The notes under the pieces are model-generated. The model was given only the letters and a program-made list of their open reading frames with translations, ran no database searches and was not told the DNA's origin. From Paenibacillus radicis (ex Xue et al. 2023) (GTDB taxonomy: Bacteria > Bacillota > Bacilli > Paenibacillales > NBRC-103111): a stretch of 59,985 nt of DNA. The translations under genes were made by a program, and so were the position numbers. Positions 50,844 to 59,861 of this stretch are shown piece by piece; the stretch's first letter is position 1; every line of letters starts with the position of its first letter. The stretch is from positions 1-59,985 of the forward strand of contig NZ_JANQBD010000041.1 of the NCBI RefSeq assembly GCF_024722015.1, written 5' to 3'.

Positions 50844-51044
50844 TTACACTACATCGTATCCTTGTTCCTCAATTGTTTCTTTGATTGTCTCCAATGTGAG
50901 CTTATTTTCATCGAATTGAACCTTTACGGTTTTAGTTGCAAGCTCTACTTGCCCCTTAGCTCCAATATTCTTAAGTGCACCTTCAACCGAATTTACACAA
51001 TGTCCACAAGTCATACCTTCTACTTCTAATGTTACGTTTTGCAT
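50844..51044 (-). CDS. copZ: Copper chaperone CopZ
   Basis: A 66-residue ferredoxin-like copper carrier that delivers Cu(I) to CopA. GMTCGHC near the N-terminus binds the metal (Cys13 and Cys16 from the chosen start), and VKVQFDENKLTLETIKETIEEQGYDVV completes the fold. I place the start at 51044, 7 bases after GGAGG; an ATG at 51050 sits directly on that ribosome site. It follows csoR by 25 bases. Confidence 0.95.
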   Translation of the reverse strand: MQNVTLEVEGMTCGHCVNSVEGALKNIGAKGQVELATKTVKVQFDENKLTLETIKETIEEQGYDVV

Positions 51045-51069
51045 ATCCATTCCTCCATTAATTATAATA

Positions 51070-51405
51070 TTATTTCATTAACTTATTAACGGTAATCAAA
51101 AGTTCATCGATAACTTCATGTTCCCCAGCCTTTATGCGATCAATCACACAGCTTTTCATATGACCTTCCAGCAGCAGCTTACCGACACCATTTAATGCCG
51201 CTTGAATTGCAGCAATCTGGTTTAATACATCGTCACAGTAAGTGTCCTTCTCTATTAAACCTTTGACGCCACGAATCTGGCCCTCAATACGGTTAAGTCG
51301 TGTAATCAAATTTGCTTTTGTTTTATCGGAATGATGACTTTGTCTATTTGAGCTGCAATTGGGAGCCTCTTCGAGTTCTGCATTAGTTGCTTTAAGAGTA
51401 TCCAT
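51070..51405 (-). CDS. csoR: Copper-sensing repressor CsoR
   Basis: A 111-residue all-helical repressor. The Cu(I) ligands Cys57, His82 and Cys86 (the C-H-C set) are all present, in TYCDDVLNQ and GHMKSCVIDR. LNRIEGQIRGVKGLIEKD is the DNA-binding helix region. It releases the copZA operators when copper rises. It is the first gene of csoR-copZ-copA, with its own operator at 51442. The extra N-terminal 25 residues contain another Cys (Cys17) and HH, of unknown importance. Confidence 0.95.
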   Translation of the reverse strand: MDTLKATNAELEEAPNCSSNRQSHHSDKTKANLITRLNRIEGQIRGVKGLIEKDTYCDDVLNQIAAIQAALNGVGKLLLEGHMKSCVIDRIKAGEHEVIDELLITVNKLMK

Positions 51406-51441
51406 TTTGTTTGCCTCCTATTCTTCATGGATTAATCATAC

Positions 51442-51458
51442 TATACCCCCCATGGGTA
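51442..51458. promoter_or_regulatory. CsoR-type operator before csoR
   Basis: TATACCCCCCATGGGTA is an inverted repeat of the same type as at 50765, in opposite orientation. It lies 37 bases upstream of csoR. Confidence 0.75.
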
Positions 51459-51720
51459 AGTCAACAGTTTTATAGCTTGTTCATTTGAACAAAAGAGCAA
51501 GCCCCAGTAATGCACAATTTCAATATTCAGTTTAAACTTGTAAGGTGGTTGATATAATTGATGAGGTAGAATGAAACATTCCCATCTCGACCGATTGATA
51601 TTGATAATGCCCAACCACATACTCGACAAAGTACAGAAGCCCGCCAAGTTTCCTAATAGTAGTAAGCACCGTCCCATGTGAAGTATTGACCTATAAATAT
51701 ACAAAAAGGAGCGAATATCC

Positions 51721-52539
51721 ATGCAGCCCATCGTATCCCGCAAAGCACCAAAGCAACTGCTTAACCCTGCCAGCGGTTATTTAACCGGCTACAGCCACAC
51801 GCTTAACCCATATACCGGTTGTTCATTTTCCTGCTCCTACTGCTATGTTAGGGAAATGCCTGTGGCCAAATTCCGCCGCGAAGCCTGGGGAACATGGGTC
51901 GATGTAAAGGAAGGCGCCTCCGAGCTGCTGCATAAAGAATTAGTCAAAGCGAAGAAGAAGGGCCCTGTTACAATCTTCATGTCGTCCGCCACAGATCCCT
52001 ACCAGCCTCTAGAATACCGAGAAAGGCTAACACGCTCCCTGCTGGAGACGATGGCACAGGAGTTGCCCGACTTCTTGCTTGTGCAGACCCGCAGCCCGCT
52101 CGTAACGCGTGATATGGATGTGCTGCTGCAGATGAAGGACCGGGTTCGCATAAGCGTCACAGTCGAAACCGATCTGGAGTCGGTACGTAAGGCTTTCACC
52201 CCGGGCGCCCCTCCAATTGCAGCTAGGCTGCGTGCTCTGGATAAGCTCAGCTCCGCAGGGCTTGACGTACAAGCGGCGGTCTCTCCGCTGCTGCCAAGCT
52301 CCGAGCAGTTTGCCGCCAGCCTGGCGTCCGTCGTCAGTCGAGTATGCCTCGATGATTTCTTCATGGGCGATGGAAGTCTCGGCAAGCGTACAGAAAGGCT
52401 CGGCATACGCCGAATTTATGAGGATATGGGTATGACCCAGTGGTATAACCGCAACGCTTATCTGCATGTACAAGAACAGATGAAGGAACATTTCGCAGAA
52501 GACCGGATTTTTATAAGCCAAGCGGGCTTTTTACCGTAA
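51721..52539 (+). CDS. Radical SAM protein of the spore-photoproduct-lyase type
   Basis: A 272-residue enzyme. The radical SAM cluster motif is CSFSCSYCY (CxxxCxxC) following SHTLNPYTG, the pattern of SplB-like and Rv2578c-like proteins. FMSSATDPYQPLE and VSVTVETDLESVRKAFTPGAPP are typical strands of the barrel. It is shorter than true SplB (about 340) and lacks its C-terminal region with the extra conserved Cys, so DNA photoproduct repair is unlikely to be its role. AAAAGGAG precedes the ATG. It is monocistronic. Confidence 0.88.
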   Translation: MQPIVSRKAPKQLLNPASGYLTGYSHTLNPYTGCSFSCSYCYVREMPVAKFRREAWGTWVDVKEGASELLHKELVKAKKKGPVTIFMSSATDPYQPLEYRERLTRSLLETMAQELPDFLLVQTRSPLVTRDMDVLLQMKDRVRISVTVETDLESVRKAFTPGAPPIAARLRALDKLSSAGLDVQAAVSPLLPSSEQFAASLASVVSRVCLDDFFMGDGSLGKRTERLGIRRIYEDMGMTQWYNRNAYLHVQEQMKEHFAEDRIFISQAGFLP

Positions 52540-52658
52540 GCTTTTCAAAGAATCTTCTGCTTTATAAAAAATCATTAGCTTCACCACGACGGGCTGATTG
52601 TGCTCCTCGAAATTCCGCCGCGTCTGGAGCCCAATCTTGCACACCCTAAACCTCAACG

Positions 52659-52744
52659 TGGGCGCTGGATACTCTTATGTGCACTATCCCATTGTCTCAG
52701 CATGGGTGCTGGGTACACTTATGTACACTATCCCACTGTCTCAG
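52659..52744. repeat. Tandem 42-base repeat, two copies
   Basis: Unit 52659-52700 and unit 52703-52744 match at 37 of 42 positions, with a two-base spacer (pitch 44). Each starts TGGG[CT]GCTGG and ends CTATCCCA[TC]TGTCTCAG. They lie in the gene-free 290 bases between the convergent genes at 51721 and 52832. Confidence 0.85.
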
Positions 52745-52831
52745 TTTTAATTCCTGAGCAATGGGGATAGCGGCCATAAGCGAAATTTAAATAATTGCTG
52801 TAACTTCATAACCGCTAACCGCATTCTTCCA

Positions 52832-53761
52832 TTACTGCTCAATACGAAGAAAATAGACCGGATCTACTTTCTTCCCTAACCTGTACTCATTCGGTGTAAC
52901 CCCGACAAAGCTCCGAAACACTTTTATAAAATAGTTCGTATACTCAAAGCCCGTCTCCTTAGCGACAGCTTCGACTGTTTTCTCGGTGTGCCTTAGCAGC
53001 CAGGCGGCCTGCTCGACGCGGATTTTACGCAAATATTGATTGGGCTTCAGCCCCGTTTTCTTCAAGAACTGCCGGCAAAAGTGATACTTCGTCAATCCGG
53101 CCGCACCCGCCATATCGTCCACCGATATATCTTGCGCATATTGCGATTTCAGCAGTTTAATAGCCGCACGGATCGAAGCCGGCATATCCTCCGTTGCACG
53201 TATGATGTCTCGCCCTTCTGCAAGCTGGTGCAGGCTCATCAGAAGCTCATACAGTACAGCGGATACTGCAAACTTATCCAACTGAGGGTTATGGAATACT
53301 TCAGCATATAGTTTACTCAATATCATCAATGGCTCCGAGTGATCCTTGAACGAAATGACCGTCCCCAGCTTCTTCTGAATTTCTGTAAAATGATTTACGG
53401 CATCCGCACCGTTCACAACTACATAAAGAAACTCCCATTCATCGGAATCCTCCGGCAAATAGTACTCCGTATCACCAGGTACAACCGTAATAAACGCACT
53501 ATCTTTCACCAATGAATATAAGGCCGTCCCATCGCGTAAAGCGCCTCTTCCCGATAGTGTATATTGAAAAATTACAAAGCCTCCCCCACGCTTCAAACCG
53601 TTCCAACGATAGTCTGCTGAAACGACCCTATCCCACCCTATATTAATGAGCCGAATGGGCAATGCAGCAGGACTCAGATATTTAAATCCGAAGCTTGTTT
53701 TCTCACAAACCTCATGCGGTAACAGCAATATAGTCTCATCCTTTCGAAAATATGTTATCAT
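52832..53761 (-). CDS. AraC-family regulator of the alpha-galactosidase gene
   Basis: A 309-residue regulator. The N-terminal sensor has GGFVIFQYTLSGRGALRDGT, a cupin-like fold. The C-terminal double helix-turn-helix reads ISVDDMAGAAGLTKYHFCRQFLKK and then VEAVAKETGFEYTNYFIKVF. It is divergent from melA with about 100 bases between starts, so it is probably the activator of melA in response to an alpha-galactoside. Confidence 0.93.
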   Translation of the reverse strand: MITYFRKDETILLLPHEVCEKTSFGFKYLSPAALPIRLINIGWDRVVSADYRWNGLKRGGGFVIFQYTLSGRGALRDGTALYSLVKDSAFITVVPGDTEYYLPEDSDEWEFLYVVVNGADAVNHFTEIQKKLGTVISFKDHSEPLMILSKLYAEVFHNPQLDKFAVSAVLYELLMSLHQLAEGRDIIRATEDMPASIRAAIKLLKSQYAQDISVDDMAGAAGLTKYHFCRQFLKKTGLKPNQYLRKIRVEQAAWLLRHTEKTVEAVAKETGFEYTNYFIKVFRSFVGVTPNEYRLGKKVDPVYFLRIEQ

Positions 53762-53864
53762 TGTACGCCCTGTCTTTTTGTTTTATCATGAAACTGTTCA
53801 ATTGGGAAGTCAACGGAATGATAATATTTTTATTTATTAAAATGGAGCAGGAGGGCTATTTCTC

Positions 53865-55247
53865 ATGTTAAAAATCGCAATGATCGGGGCAGGAAGTATC
53901 GGCTTCACACGCCGTCTCGTAATGGATATTCTATCTGTCCAAGAATTTCAGAATGCGCAATTTCGTTTCATGGATATCAATGAAGAGAGTCTGAATATGG
54001 CAGCCGATCTATGCCGGAATATGATTCAGAAGAACGGCTTGCCCGCCACCATCCAAGCTACTACGAACCAGAGGGAAGCGATTGCCGATGCTGATTATGT
54101 GTTCTGTACCGCACGTGTAGGCGGCTTGGAAGCATTCCGCCACGATATCGAAATCCCGCTCCGTTATGGAGTCGATCAGTGCGTAGGTGATACACTGGGG
54201 CCGGGCGGCGTATTCTTCGCGCTGCGCACGATCCCGGTTTTGCTGGATATTGCCCGCGACATGCGCGAGCTCGCGCCAGATGCGCTGCTGCTCAACTATT
54301 CCAACCCCATGGCGATGAATACATGGGCTGTACGTCGCGCTGGCGGTGTTCGTGTAGTCGGTCTATGCCATGGGGTTCAGCACAGCCACACCTTGATCTC
54401 GCAAGCTCTTGGCCTTCCTAAGGCTGAAGTCGATTTCACCGCAGCTGGCATTAACCATCAGACCTGGTTCGTTCAGGTTGCCCATCAAGGCAAAGACATG
54501 CTTCCTCATATTCTCGAAAGCATGGAGAAGCATCCAGATATTTCACGCAAAGAGCCTTGCCGGATCGATGTGCTGCGTCGTTTCGGGTATTTTTCAACAG
54601 AATCGAACGGTCATCTGAGCGAATATTTGCCTTGGTACCGCAAACGTAAGGGTGAAACGGATTCATGGATCTGTCCGGATACGTGGATCGGCGGAGCAAC
54701 CGGCGGCTACTTGAATCATTGCCTAAGCCGGGGGGATGAGTACAAGGAGAATTATCCGAAATGGATGAGCGGTGAGTTGGAATTCATTAAGCTTGGCGAG
54801 CGCTCTGAAGAGCACGGCTCATATATCCTTGAGGCGTTGGAAACCGGCCGGGTTTACCGCGGGCATTTCAACATCGAGAATCAAGGCTTGATCACCAACC
54901 TGCCGGACAAATCAACGATTGAAATTCCTTGTTATGTAGATCGTAACGGCATACAGCCGACGTTCATCGGTCAACTGCCGCTAGCCTGCGCCGCTACATG
55001 CAAGGTTAGCATCAACGTGCAGGAAATGGCTGTGGAAGCAGCGCTCACCGGCAATCGTGAGCTAGTTAAGCAAGCCGTTCTGCATGATCCGTTGACTGCT
55101 GCCGTCTGCACTACCGATGAAGTATGGCGGATGTGCGACGAGATGTTCGATGCTCTTGGCCCTTGGCTGCCGCAGTTCAACGGGGAGAACCGCACGTGGA
55201 ATGATATTCCTCAGGCGAATAACAGCAAGCTGTCGTTTATTCGTTAA
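53865..55247 (+). CDS. melA: Glycoside hydrolase family 4 alpha-galactosidase
   Basis: A 460-residue enzyme that uses NAD+ and Mn2+ to cleave alpha-galactosides such as melibiose by an oxidation-elimination route. The NAD fold IAMIGAGSIGFTRRL opens the protein. Metal ligands Cys168 (GLCHGVQHS) and His198 (GINHQTWF) are in place. NPMAMNTWA, HLSEYLPWY, NIENQGLITNLP and GIQPTFIGQLP match E. coli MelA from memory. AGGAGGG lies 8 bases before the ATG. No transporter gene adjoins it. An alpha-glucosidase or galacturonidase in the same family is the main alternative. Confidence 0.85.
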   Translation: MLKIAMIGAGSIGFTRRLVMDILSVQEFQNAQFRFMDINEESLNMAADLCRNMIQKNGLPATIQATTNQREAIADADYVFCTARVGGLEAFRHDIEIPLRYGVDQCVGDTLGPGGVFFALRTIPVLLDIARDMRELAPDALLLNYSNPMAMNTWAVRRAGGVRVVGLCHGVQHSHTLISQALGLPKAEVDFTAAGINHQTWFVQVAHQGKDMLPHILESMEKHPDISRKEPCRIDVLRRFGYFSTESNGHLSEYLPWYRKRKGETDSWICPDTWIGGATGGYLNHCLSRGDEYKENYPKWMSGELEFIKLGERSEEHGSYILEALETGRVYRGHFNIENQGLITNLPDKSTIEIPCYVDRNGIQPTFIGQLPLACAATCKVSINVQEMAVEAALTGNRELVKQAVLHDPLTAAVCTTDEVWRMCDEMFDALGPWLPQFNGENRTWNDIPQANNSKLSFIR

Positions 55248-55391
55248 TCAATGGAAACTAGCGGTTCGGACAGTTTGCCGGTATTCTTATCCATTAATCC
55301 CTATAATACAATTTGGGTGTATCCCTCCAACTAAGCCTCCTGAGTATTCTCAGCGAAATGAGGTGAGGGATTCATTCTCTAGTCAATTAAT

Positions 55392-55426
55392 AAACGCTAA
55401 ATCCCCTATTCGGGATTTAGCGTTCT
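55392..55426 (-). terminator. Hairpin downstream of the malic enzyme gene
   Basis: AACGCTAAATCCC pairs perfectly with GGGATTTAGCGTT around a short loop. On the minus strand TTTATTAATT follows, a weak U-rich tail. Confidence 0.7.
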
Positions 55427-55505
55427 GCAATAATAATAGAACTATAGTCGGTATGAGTCCTCATGAAAAAGCGATTCGTTCCAAACGATCCTTCCCGAGC
55501 TCAAC

Positions 55506-56909
55506 TTAACGGAAATCCGGCGGAATCCTTCTTGCTACTCCAGTACGGATTGCAGCTTCGATAACAGCATGGCGCACCTTATCAACTACATGCTCATTAA
55601 AAATACTCGGAATGATATATAATTCATTCAACTCATCATCGCTAACAACAGAGGCAATAGCCCTTGCTACCGCAAGCTTCATCTCCTCGTTAATACGATT
55701 TGCACGGCAATCCAGAGCCCCGCGGAAAATTCCCGGGAAGCACAGCACGTTGTTAATCTGGTTCGGGTAATCACTCCGTCCGGTTGCAAGCACCTTCACA
55801 TACGGTTCGGCAAGATCAGGATCTATCTCGGGCTGCGGATTGGCTAGTGCAAATACAATGGGGTCTTTTGCCATTGCCTTAACATGCTCAACCTTCAATA
55901 AGCCAGCTCTGGACACGCCTATAAATACATCGGCACCTGCAATTACTTGGTCCAAGCCACCTGCCGTTGCCTCTACCTGTGATTGCTCAGCTAGCCACTG
56001 CCACATAGGCTGTGAATAAGTCTCCCCGCGAACGATTGCCCCATCGCGGTCCACAGGCACAAGCCGCTTTACTCCAGCGGCAAGCAGCATCTTGCACACG
56101 GACACGCCCGCTGCCCCGATCCCGTTCACCACTACACGGATCGAGTCGATCGGTTTCCCAACGACCTTCAGTGCGTTCAAGATCCCTGCCAGCATGACTA
56201 CAGCTGTTCCGTGCTGATCATCATGGAACACAGGAATATCGAGTTCCGCTTCGAGCCTCGACTCAATCTCAAAGCAGCGCGGCGAGCTGATATCCTCCAG
56301 ATTAATACCGCCGAATATAGGGCTGATCGCCTTAACTGTACGAATAATCTCCTCTGTATCCTTTGTATCTAAGCAGATTGGGAACGCATCCACTCCTGCC
56401 AGCTGTTTAAACAGCATCGCCTTTCCTTCCATCACCGGTGCAGCTGCCTGAGGTCCGATGTCACCCAATCCAAGAACCGCTGTGCCGTCGGAAATTACGG
56501 CTACCGTATTTCTTTTGATAGTTAATGAATAAGCTTTCTGCGGGTCTTCATGAATAGCCGTGCATACGCGTGCCACACCAGGTGTATAAACACGTGACAA
56601 ATCATCCCGGTTCTTGATCGGCATATTCGGCTGCATGGAAATCTTTCCTCCCAAATGAGCCAAGAACGTACGGTCAGATACGTTGATCAAGGTTATTCCT
56701 TTAAGCTGTTTAATGGCCGTAACGACCTCAACCTCCAAAGAATCCTGCACATCAACGGTAATATCACGCACTGAAGATTCCTTGCCTACACGTATAACGT
56801 CAATCGACGATACATCGCCGCCCGCCCGGCTTATCACAGAAGCAACATCACCGAACGAAACTTGATCATGAGCCAACTCTACACGCAAAATAATACTTGT
56901 ATTAGCCAT
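55506..56909 (-). CDS. NAD-dependent malic enzyme with N-terminal ACT domain
   Basis: A 467-residue enzyme that oxidatively decarboxylates malate to pyruvate. An ACT regulatory domain (about residues 1-85, TSIILRVELAHDQVSFGDVASVI) precedes the malic enzyme core: YTPGVARVCTAI, the catalytic Lys in VMEGKAMLFKQLAGVDAFPICLD, and the acidic metal site DDQHGTAVV. The Rossmann fold is VVVNGIGAAGVSVC. The ACT domain probably senses an amino acid. Start at 56909 with AGGAG 8 bases upstream; the frame is open to 56918. Confidence 0.94.
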   Translation of the reverse strand: MANTSIILRVELAHDQVSFGDVASVISRAGGDVSSIDVIRVGKESSVRDITVDVQDSLEVEVVTAIKQLKGITLINVSDRTFLAHLGGKISMQPNMPIKNRDDLSRVYTPGVARVCTAIHEDPQKAYSLTIKRNTVAVISDGTAVLGLGDIGPQAAAPVMEGKAMLFKQLAGVDAFPICLDTKDTEEIIRTVKAISPIFGGINLEDISSPRCFEIESRLEAELDIPVFHDDQHGTAVVMLAGILNALKVVGKPIDSIRVVVNGIGAAGVSVCKMLLAAGVKRLVPVDRDGAIVRGETYSQPMWQWLAEQSQVEATAGGLDQVIAGADVFIGVSRAGLLKVEHVKAMAKDPIVFALANPQPEIDPDLAEPYVKVLATGRSDYPNQINNVLCFPGIFRGALDCRANRINEEMKLAVARAIASVVSDDELNELYIIPSIFNEHVVDKVRHAVIEAAIRTGVARRIPPDFR

Positions 56910-56965
56910 TAAAACCACTCCTAAAATTAGTTTTCTGATTGTTTATTTTTTGACAATTCATGAAG

Positions 56966-58006
56966 TTACCTCACTGCCTTTTTCAGTGAATCTTCGTTCA
57001 TCGGGCCCTGCACCTTTTTTCGAATGATACCTTGCTCGTCGACCAAATAGGTTGCAGGATAAGCAGCGACTTTGTAGATTTTCCCCACATCACCTAGCGA
57101 ATCCAACACAATTGGAAATGTTAACCCCCATTGATTAACGTAAGCATTAACTACAGCCTTGCTTGCTTCCGTCTGCGTTGCATTAACCGATAAAATAACA
57201 ACATCCCGATCCTTATACTCACTGTAAAACCGCTGCATATGCGGCATCTCTACCCTGCAGGGAGGACACCAGGTTGCCCAGAAATTAATTAGCACCTTTT
57301 TGCCGCGGTAATCCGACAGCTTGATCTGACCACCTCCTAAAGCTTCTAGTTCAAAGTCAGGGGCTCTCTCACCTACACGGGTTCCAGTTGCAACTCCGGC
57401 TTCTGCAAACGCCAAATCGCTTCCTAATCCAGCTTTTTCCCAAGTATTTGAGGCCACCACACTTATAACAGCATGTCCAAGTACAAAGACAAGGAACAGC
57501 TGCTGTAGTTTCTTTCGTCCTTCCTTAACCCTCCCTTTCCACAATAGAATCACTATCACGGCACTCAGACTTAGAAGTAAACCATTTGTGGCAATATTTA
57601 CCTCTTCAAATAATATTTTGAAAAACCGATAAACCATGTACCCCACCAAAAGGGAGACAAGCCACGAATCTATATATAGGGGCCACCTAGGCGATTTATG
57701 GTCTCTCAACCATACATAACCACCTGCGACTGCTGCAGCTATCCACGTTCCTTGTTCTCCACCGCTGAAATACAGCAGGGATAACGGGCTTTCGATGACA
57801 CTTTGTGGATCCAATAACAGCACACTCAGCTTCCAGGTAAACAACCAGATGAGCAATGCTTCAAATGCCCGGTCATAGCTTTTATTATCTAAATCCGATT
57901 CGCGGCGCAAGCGCAGCTTCATAACTGCAAAGCCTGCCAAGATCGCAACCGCTATGAGCAGCACGCTTTTTTGTAACACTAGCGGTCCAAGCACCCATGC
58001 GTCCAA
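56966..58006 (-). CDS. Lgt-like membrane domain fused to a TlpA-type thioredoxin
   Basis: About 346 residues. The first 205 form some six membrane segments with a layout like prolipoprotein diacylglyceryl transferase (WVLGPLVLQKSVLLIAVAIL, then DRAFEALLIWLFTWKLS and LSLLYFSGGEQGTW). The C-terminal 140 residues are an exported thioredoxin of the TlpA/ResA type, with WATWCPPCRVEMPHM as redox site and YPATYLVDEQG as the cis-Pro loop. It probably reduces disulfides outside the membrane, as in cytochrome c maturation. I start at the TTG at 58006 (GGAAGGAG 7 bases upstream); the frame runs open to 58117 without a ribosome site. Confidence 0.85.
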   Translation of the reverse strand: MDAWVLGPLVLQKSVLLIAVAILAGFAVMKLRLRRESDLDNKSYDRAFEALLIWLFTWKLSVLLLDPQSVIESPLSLLYFSGGEQGTWIAAAVAGGYVWLRDHKSPRWPLYIDSWLVSLLVGYMVYRFFKILFEEVNIATNGLLLSLSAVIVILLWKGRVKEGRKKLQQLFLVFVLGHAVISVVASNTWEKAGLGSDLAFAEAGVATGTRVGERAPDFELEALGGGQIKLSDYRGKKVLINFWATWCPPCRVEMPHMQRFYSEYKDRDVVILSVNATQTEASKAVVNAYVNQWGLTFPIVLDSLGDVGKIYKVAAYPATYLVDEQGIIRKKVQGPMNEDSLKKAVR

Positions 58007-58261
58007 TTGGTTTCTCCTTCCAGCGATTTTCCAGAGTTTAGACCGTAAGCACTTACTTAGCCTTCTGAGGGAGAGCTTGCATCTCTTGACTACATTGTGG
58101 CTTGAGGGCAGTGACAAGTCAAATTAACGTTTTTAATAACCGTACCATGTATTTTTTATAGATTCTCTCCTGCAAGCCTTTGCTAACGGCCTAGAAAGCC
58201 GAAAGCAATTCATATAAAAGGTTTGAAAACTCATCTTAGACCAACGGAGGTACTACCATTT

Positions 58262-59032
58262 ATGAAGAAATTCCTTGCTACATTGCTGATTGCCGCAACT
58301 GTCACTACAGGCGCAAGTCTTATTGCTCCTACTGAAGCACATGCCGCCCCCGAAGCAACTATTGTTAGCAGTGTTAACTTCAGAAGTGCTCCTAACACCA
58401 GCGCATCATCCCTACGTTTATTGAAAACCGGAGAGAAAATTCAAATTATTTCCAAGGTAAATGACTATTGGTACTATGTTCAAACTACCCAAGGCCAACT
58501 AGGTTACATTTCAACCAGCAGCAAATATGTAAAATATGCAGGCGCAGGTTCATCAACTGGCGGCGGAAGCGGAAGTGGAAGCGGCTCGTCCAGCAACACT
58601 GTTAACAAAATCATCAGCGCAGGCAAAAAATATTTGGGTACACCTTACGAATTCGGATCTGACCGCTCCAATACACGCACTTTCGACTGCTCTGATTTTG
58701 TTCGTCAAGCCTTCAAGGATGGCGCAGGTGTTACTTTGCCAAGCGATTCTAGAGGACAAGGCAGCTATGTTAAAAGCCTGGGGAAATCCACATCAAATTG
58801 GCGCAACCTCAAGGCTGGCGATCTGATGTTCTTTATGGATTACAAGGGTACTAGCAAGTCTGCATACCCAAGCAACACATCGAATCAGACCATCACTCAC
58901 GTAGGTATCTATCTTGGAAACGGACAGATTCTGCATACATATTCCAAGGACTCCGGTGGTGTTAGAATAGATAGCATTGCAGGAAAACATTGGGAATACC
59001 GCTTTATGTTTGGCGGCAGCGCTTTGAAATAA
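58262..59032 (+). CDS. Secreted NlpC/P60 endopeptidase with SH3 domain
   Basis: A 256-residue wall hydrolase. Signal peptide (FLATLLIAATVTTGASLIAP, cleaved near AHAAPE), a bacterial SH3 domain (residues 35-95, SSVNFRSAPNTSASSLRLLK), a Gly/Ser linker, then NlpC/P60 with catalytic Cys in TFDCSDFVRQAF and His in THVGIYLGNGQILHTY. It cuts peptidoglycan stem peptides. GGAGG precedes the ATG at 58262. A strong terminator follows. No ydaO-type riboswitch was seen upstream. Confidence 0.95.
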   Translation: MKKFLATLLIAATVTTGASLIAPTEAHAAPEATIVSSVNFRSAPNTSASSLRLLKTGEKIQIISKVNDYWYYVQTTQGQLGYISTSSKYVKYAGAGSSTGGGSGSGSGSSSNTVNKIISAGKKYLGTPYEFGSDRSNTRTFDCSDFVRQAFKDGAGVTLPSDSRGQGSYVKSLGKSTSNWRNLKAGDLMFFMDYKGTSKSAYPSNTSNQTITHVGIYLGNGQILHTYSKDSGGVRIDSIAGKHWEYRFMFGGSALK

Positions 59033-59044
59033 AGCATCACAAAT

Positions 59045-59085
59045 AACCCGAATCCACAGGTTTATCACTGGGGTTCGGGTTTTTG
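59045..59085 (+). terminator. Terminator of the NlpC/P60 gene
   Basis: AACCCGAA pairs with TTCGGGTT, with inner CC/GG and CAG/CTG stems, followed by a five-T run. Confidence 0.92.
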
Positions 59086-59170
59086 TATGGAAATTGGGGC
59101 GAATGTACAGCATATGCTATAATTAGCATACATAAATATTTCATCCAAACTATACGGAGGCATCGCATCC

Positions 59171-59656
59171 ATGCTGACTTTTCAAGAAAAATTAACTATT
59201 ATTGAATCATTCCCCGAATTACAGCGCCATGATGTGTCACTTGGACGGGTTAATTTCCATTATGAAAATAGCTGCTATGATAAAAAAAATGTCGTCTACC
59301 ACCTGCACCCTAACGGTAACGGCTTTGTTTATGCGGGATTTCTAAAAGGCTATCAGAAAGATGATAAAGACATGGTTAATATACGGGAGTACTCAGCAGA
59401 GGCTCTTCATGAGCTAATTCAAGCATCTATCCAGTCACTTACGGCAGATCCTGCTGCGCTAAATGCCGAGGCCCCTAAGCCTGCCCCTGAGAAACAGACT
59501 TCTCAGCGTTGGATCAGCAGTGACAATCAAATCCTCACTCTAATTCTTGAGGAAGATCTTTGGAATCTATATTTCGGCATTAATCTGGAATTCGCGTTTG
59601 AAACCTATGAGGAAGCTGAGGAATATTTACTGGAAGAGGGCTTTACCCGTATGTAG
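59171..59656 (+). CDS. Hypothetical protein, two-part layout
   Basis: A 161-residue soluble protein. The first 100 residues (RVNFHYENSCYDKKNVVYHL, then GNGFVYAGFLKGY) are followed by a proline- and alanine-rich linker (EAPKPAPEKQ) and a C-terminal segment, WISSDNQILTLILEEDLWNLY, ending in an acidic EEAEEYLLEEGF. No signal peptide. GGAGG lies 10 bases before the ATG. Family not recognised; the linker suggests two small domains. Confidence 0.7.
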   Translation: MLTFQEKLTIIESFPELQRHDVSLGRVNFHYENSCYDKKNVVYHLHPNGNGFVYAGFLKGYQKDDKDMVNIREYSAEALHELIQASIQSLTADPAALNAEAPKPAPEKQTSQRWISSDNQILTLILEEDLWNLYFGINLEFAFETYEEAEEYLLEEGFTRM

Positions 59657-59674
59657 AGGGTAAAAACTTCTGAC

Positions 59675-59722
59675 CAAAGCCCTTTTGATGAAGATACCTT
59701 CGTGCCTTAACGGTTACTTTGC
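59675..59722. repeat. Dispersed two-hairpin repeat, partial copy 3
   Basis: It matches the middle of copies 1 and 2: AAAGCCCTTTTGATGAAGAT, then a TTCGTG..TTAACGG segment and TTACTTTGCTT. The second hairpin is absent. Confidence 0.55.
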
Positions 59723-59782
59723 TTAAATGAATTAGTCGAAGCATTAGCGGAAGTAATTCGTCCACTATGGCATGGAAAGCAC

Positions 59783-59831
59783 AAAAAACAGAGAGATAGC
59801 GGAAGATCTGCTTCCGTTATCTCTCTGTTTT
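59783..59831. repeat. GGAA/TTCC palindrome, second main copy
   Basis: CAGAGAGATAGCGGAAG faces CTTCCGTTATCTCTCTG, a near-perfect stem. Of its stem bases, most are shared with the hairpin at 22901-22950. The flanking AATTACTTCCGC block (on the minus strand) is also shared. Confidence 0.65.
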
Positions 59832-59861
59832 GGTTCATTGAGCCCCTATTTGCCCCGAATA

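Larger units (their letters stand above)
59657..59861. other. Gene-free repeat region
   Basis: It contains copy 3 (partial) of the two-hairpin repeat and the second copy of the CAGAGNGATA hairpin, and borders the group II intron end. No gene is supported. Confidence 0.5.

Noticed and set aside
58121..58261. Possible ydaO-type (cyclic-di-AMP) riboswitch before the NlpC/P60 gene
   Set aside because: Such riboswitches often precede this enzyme class, but the leader is short and none of the conserved segments is visible.
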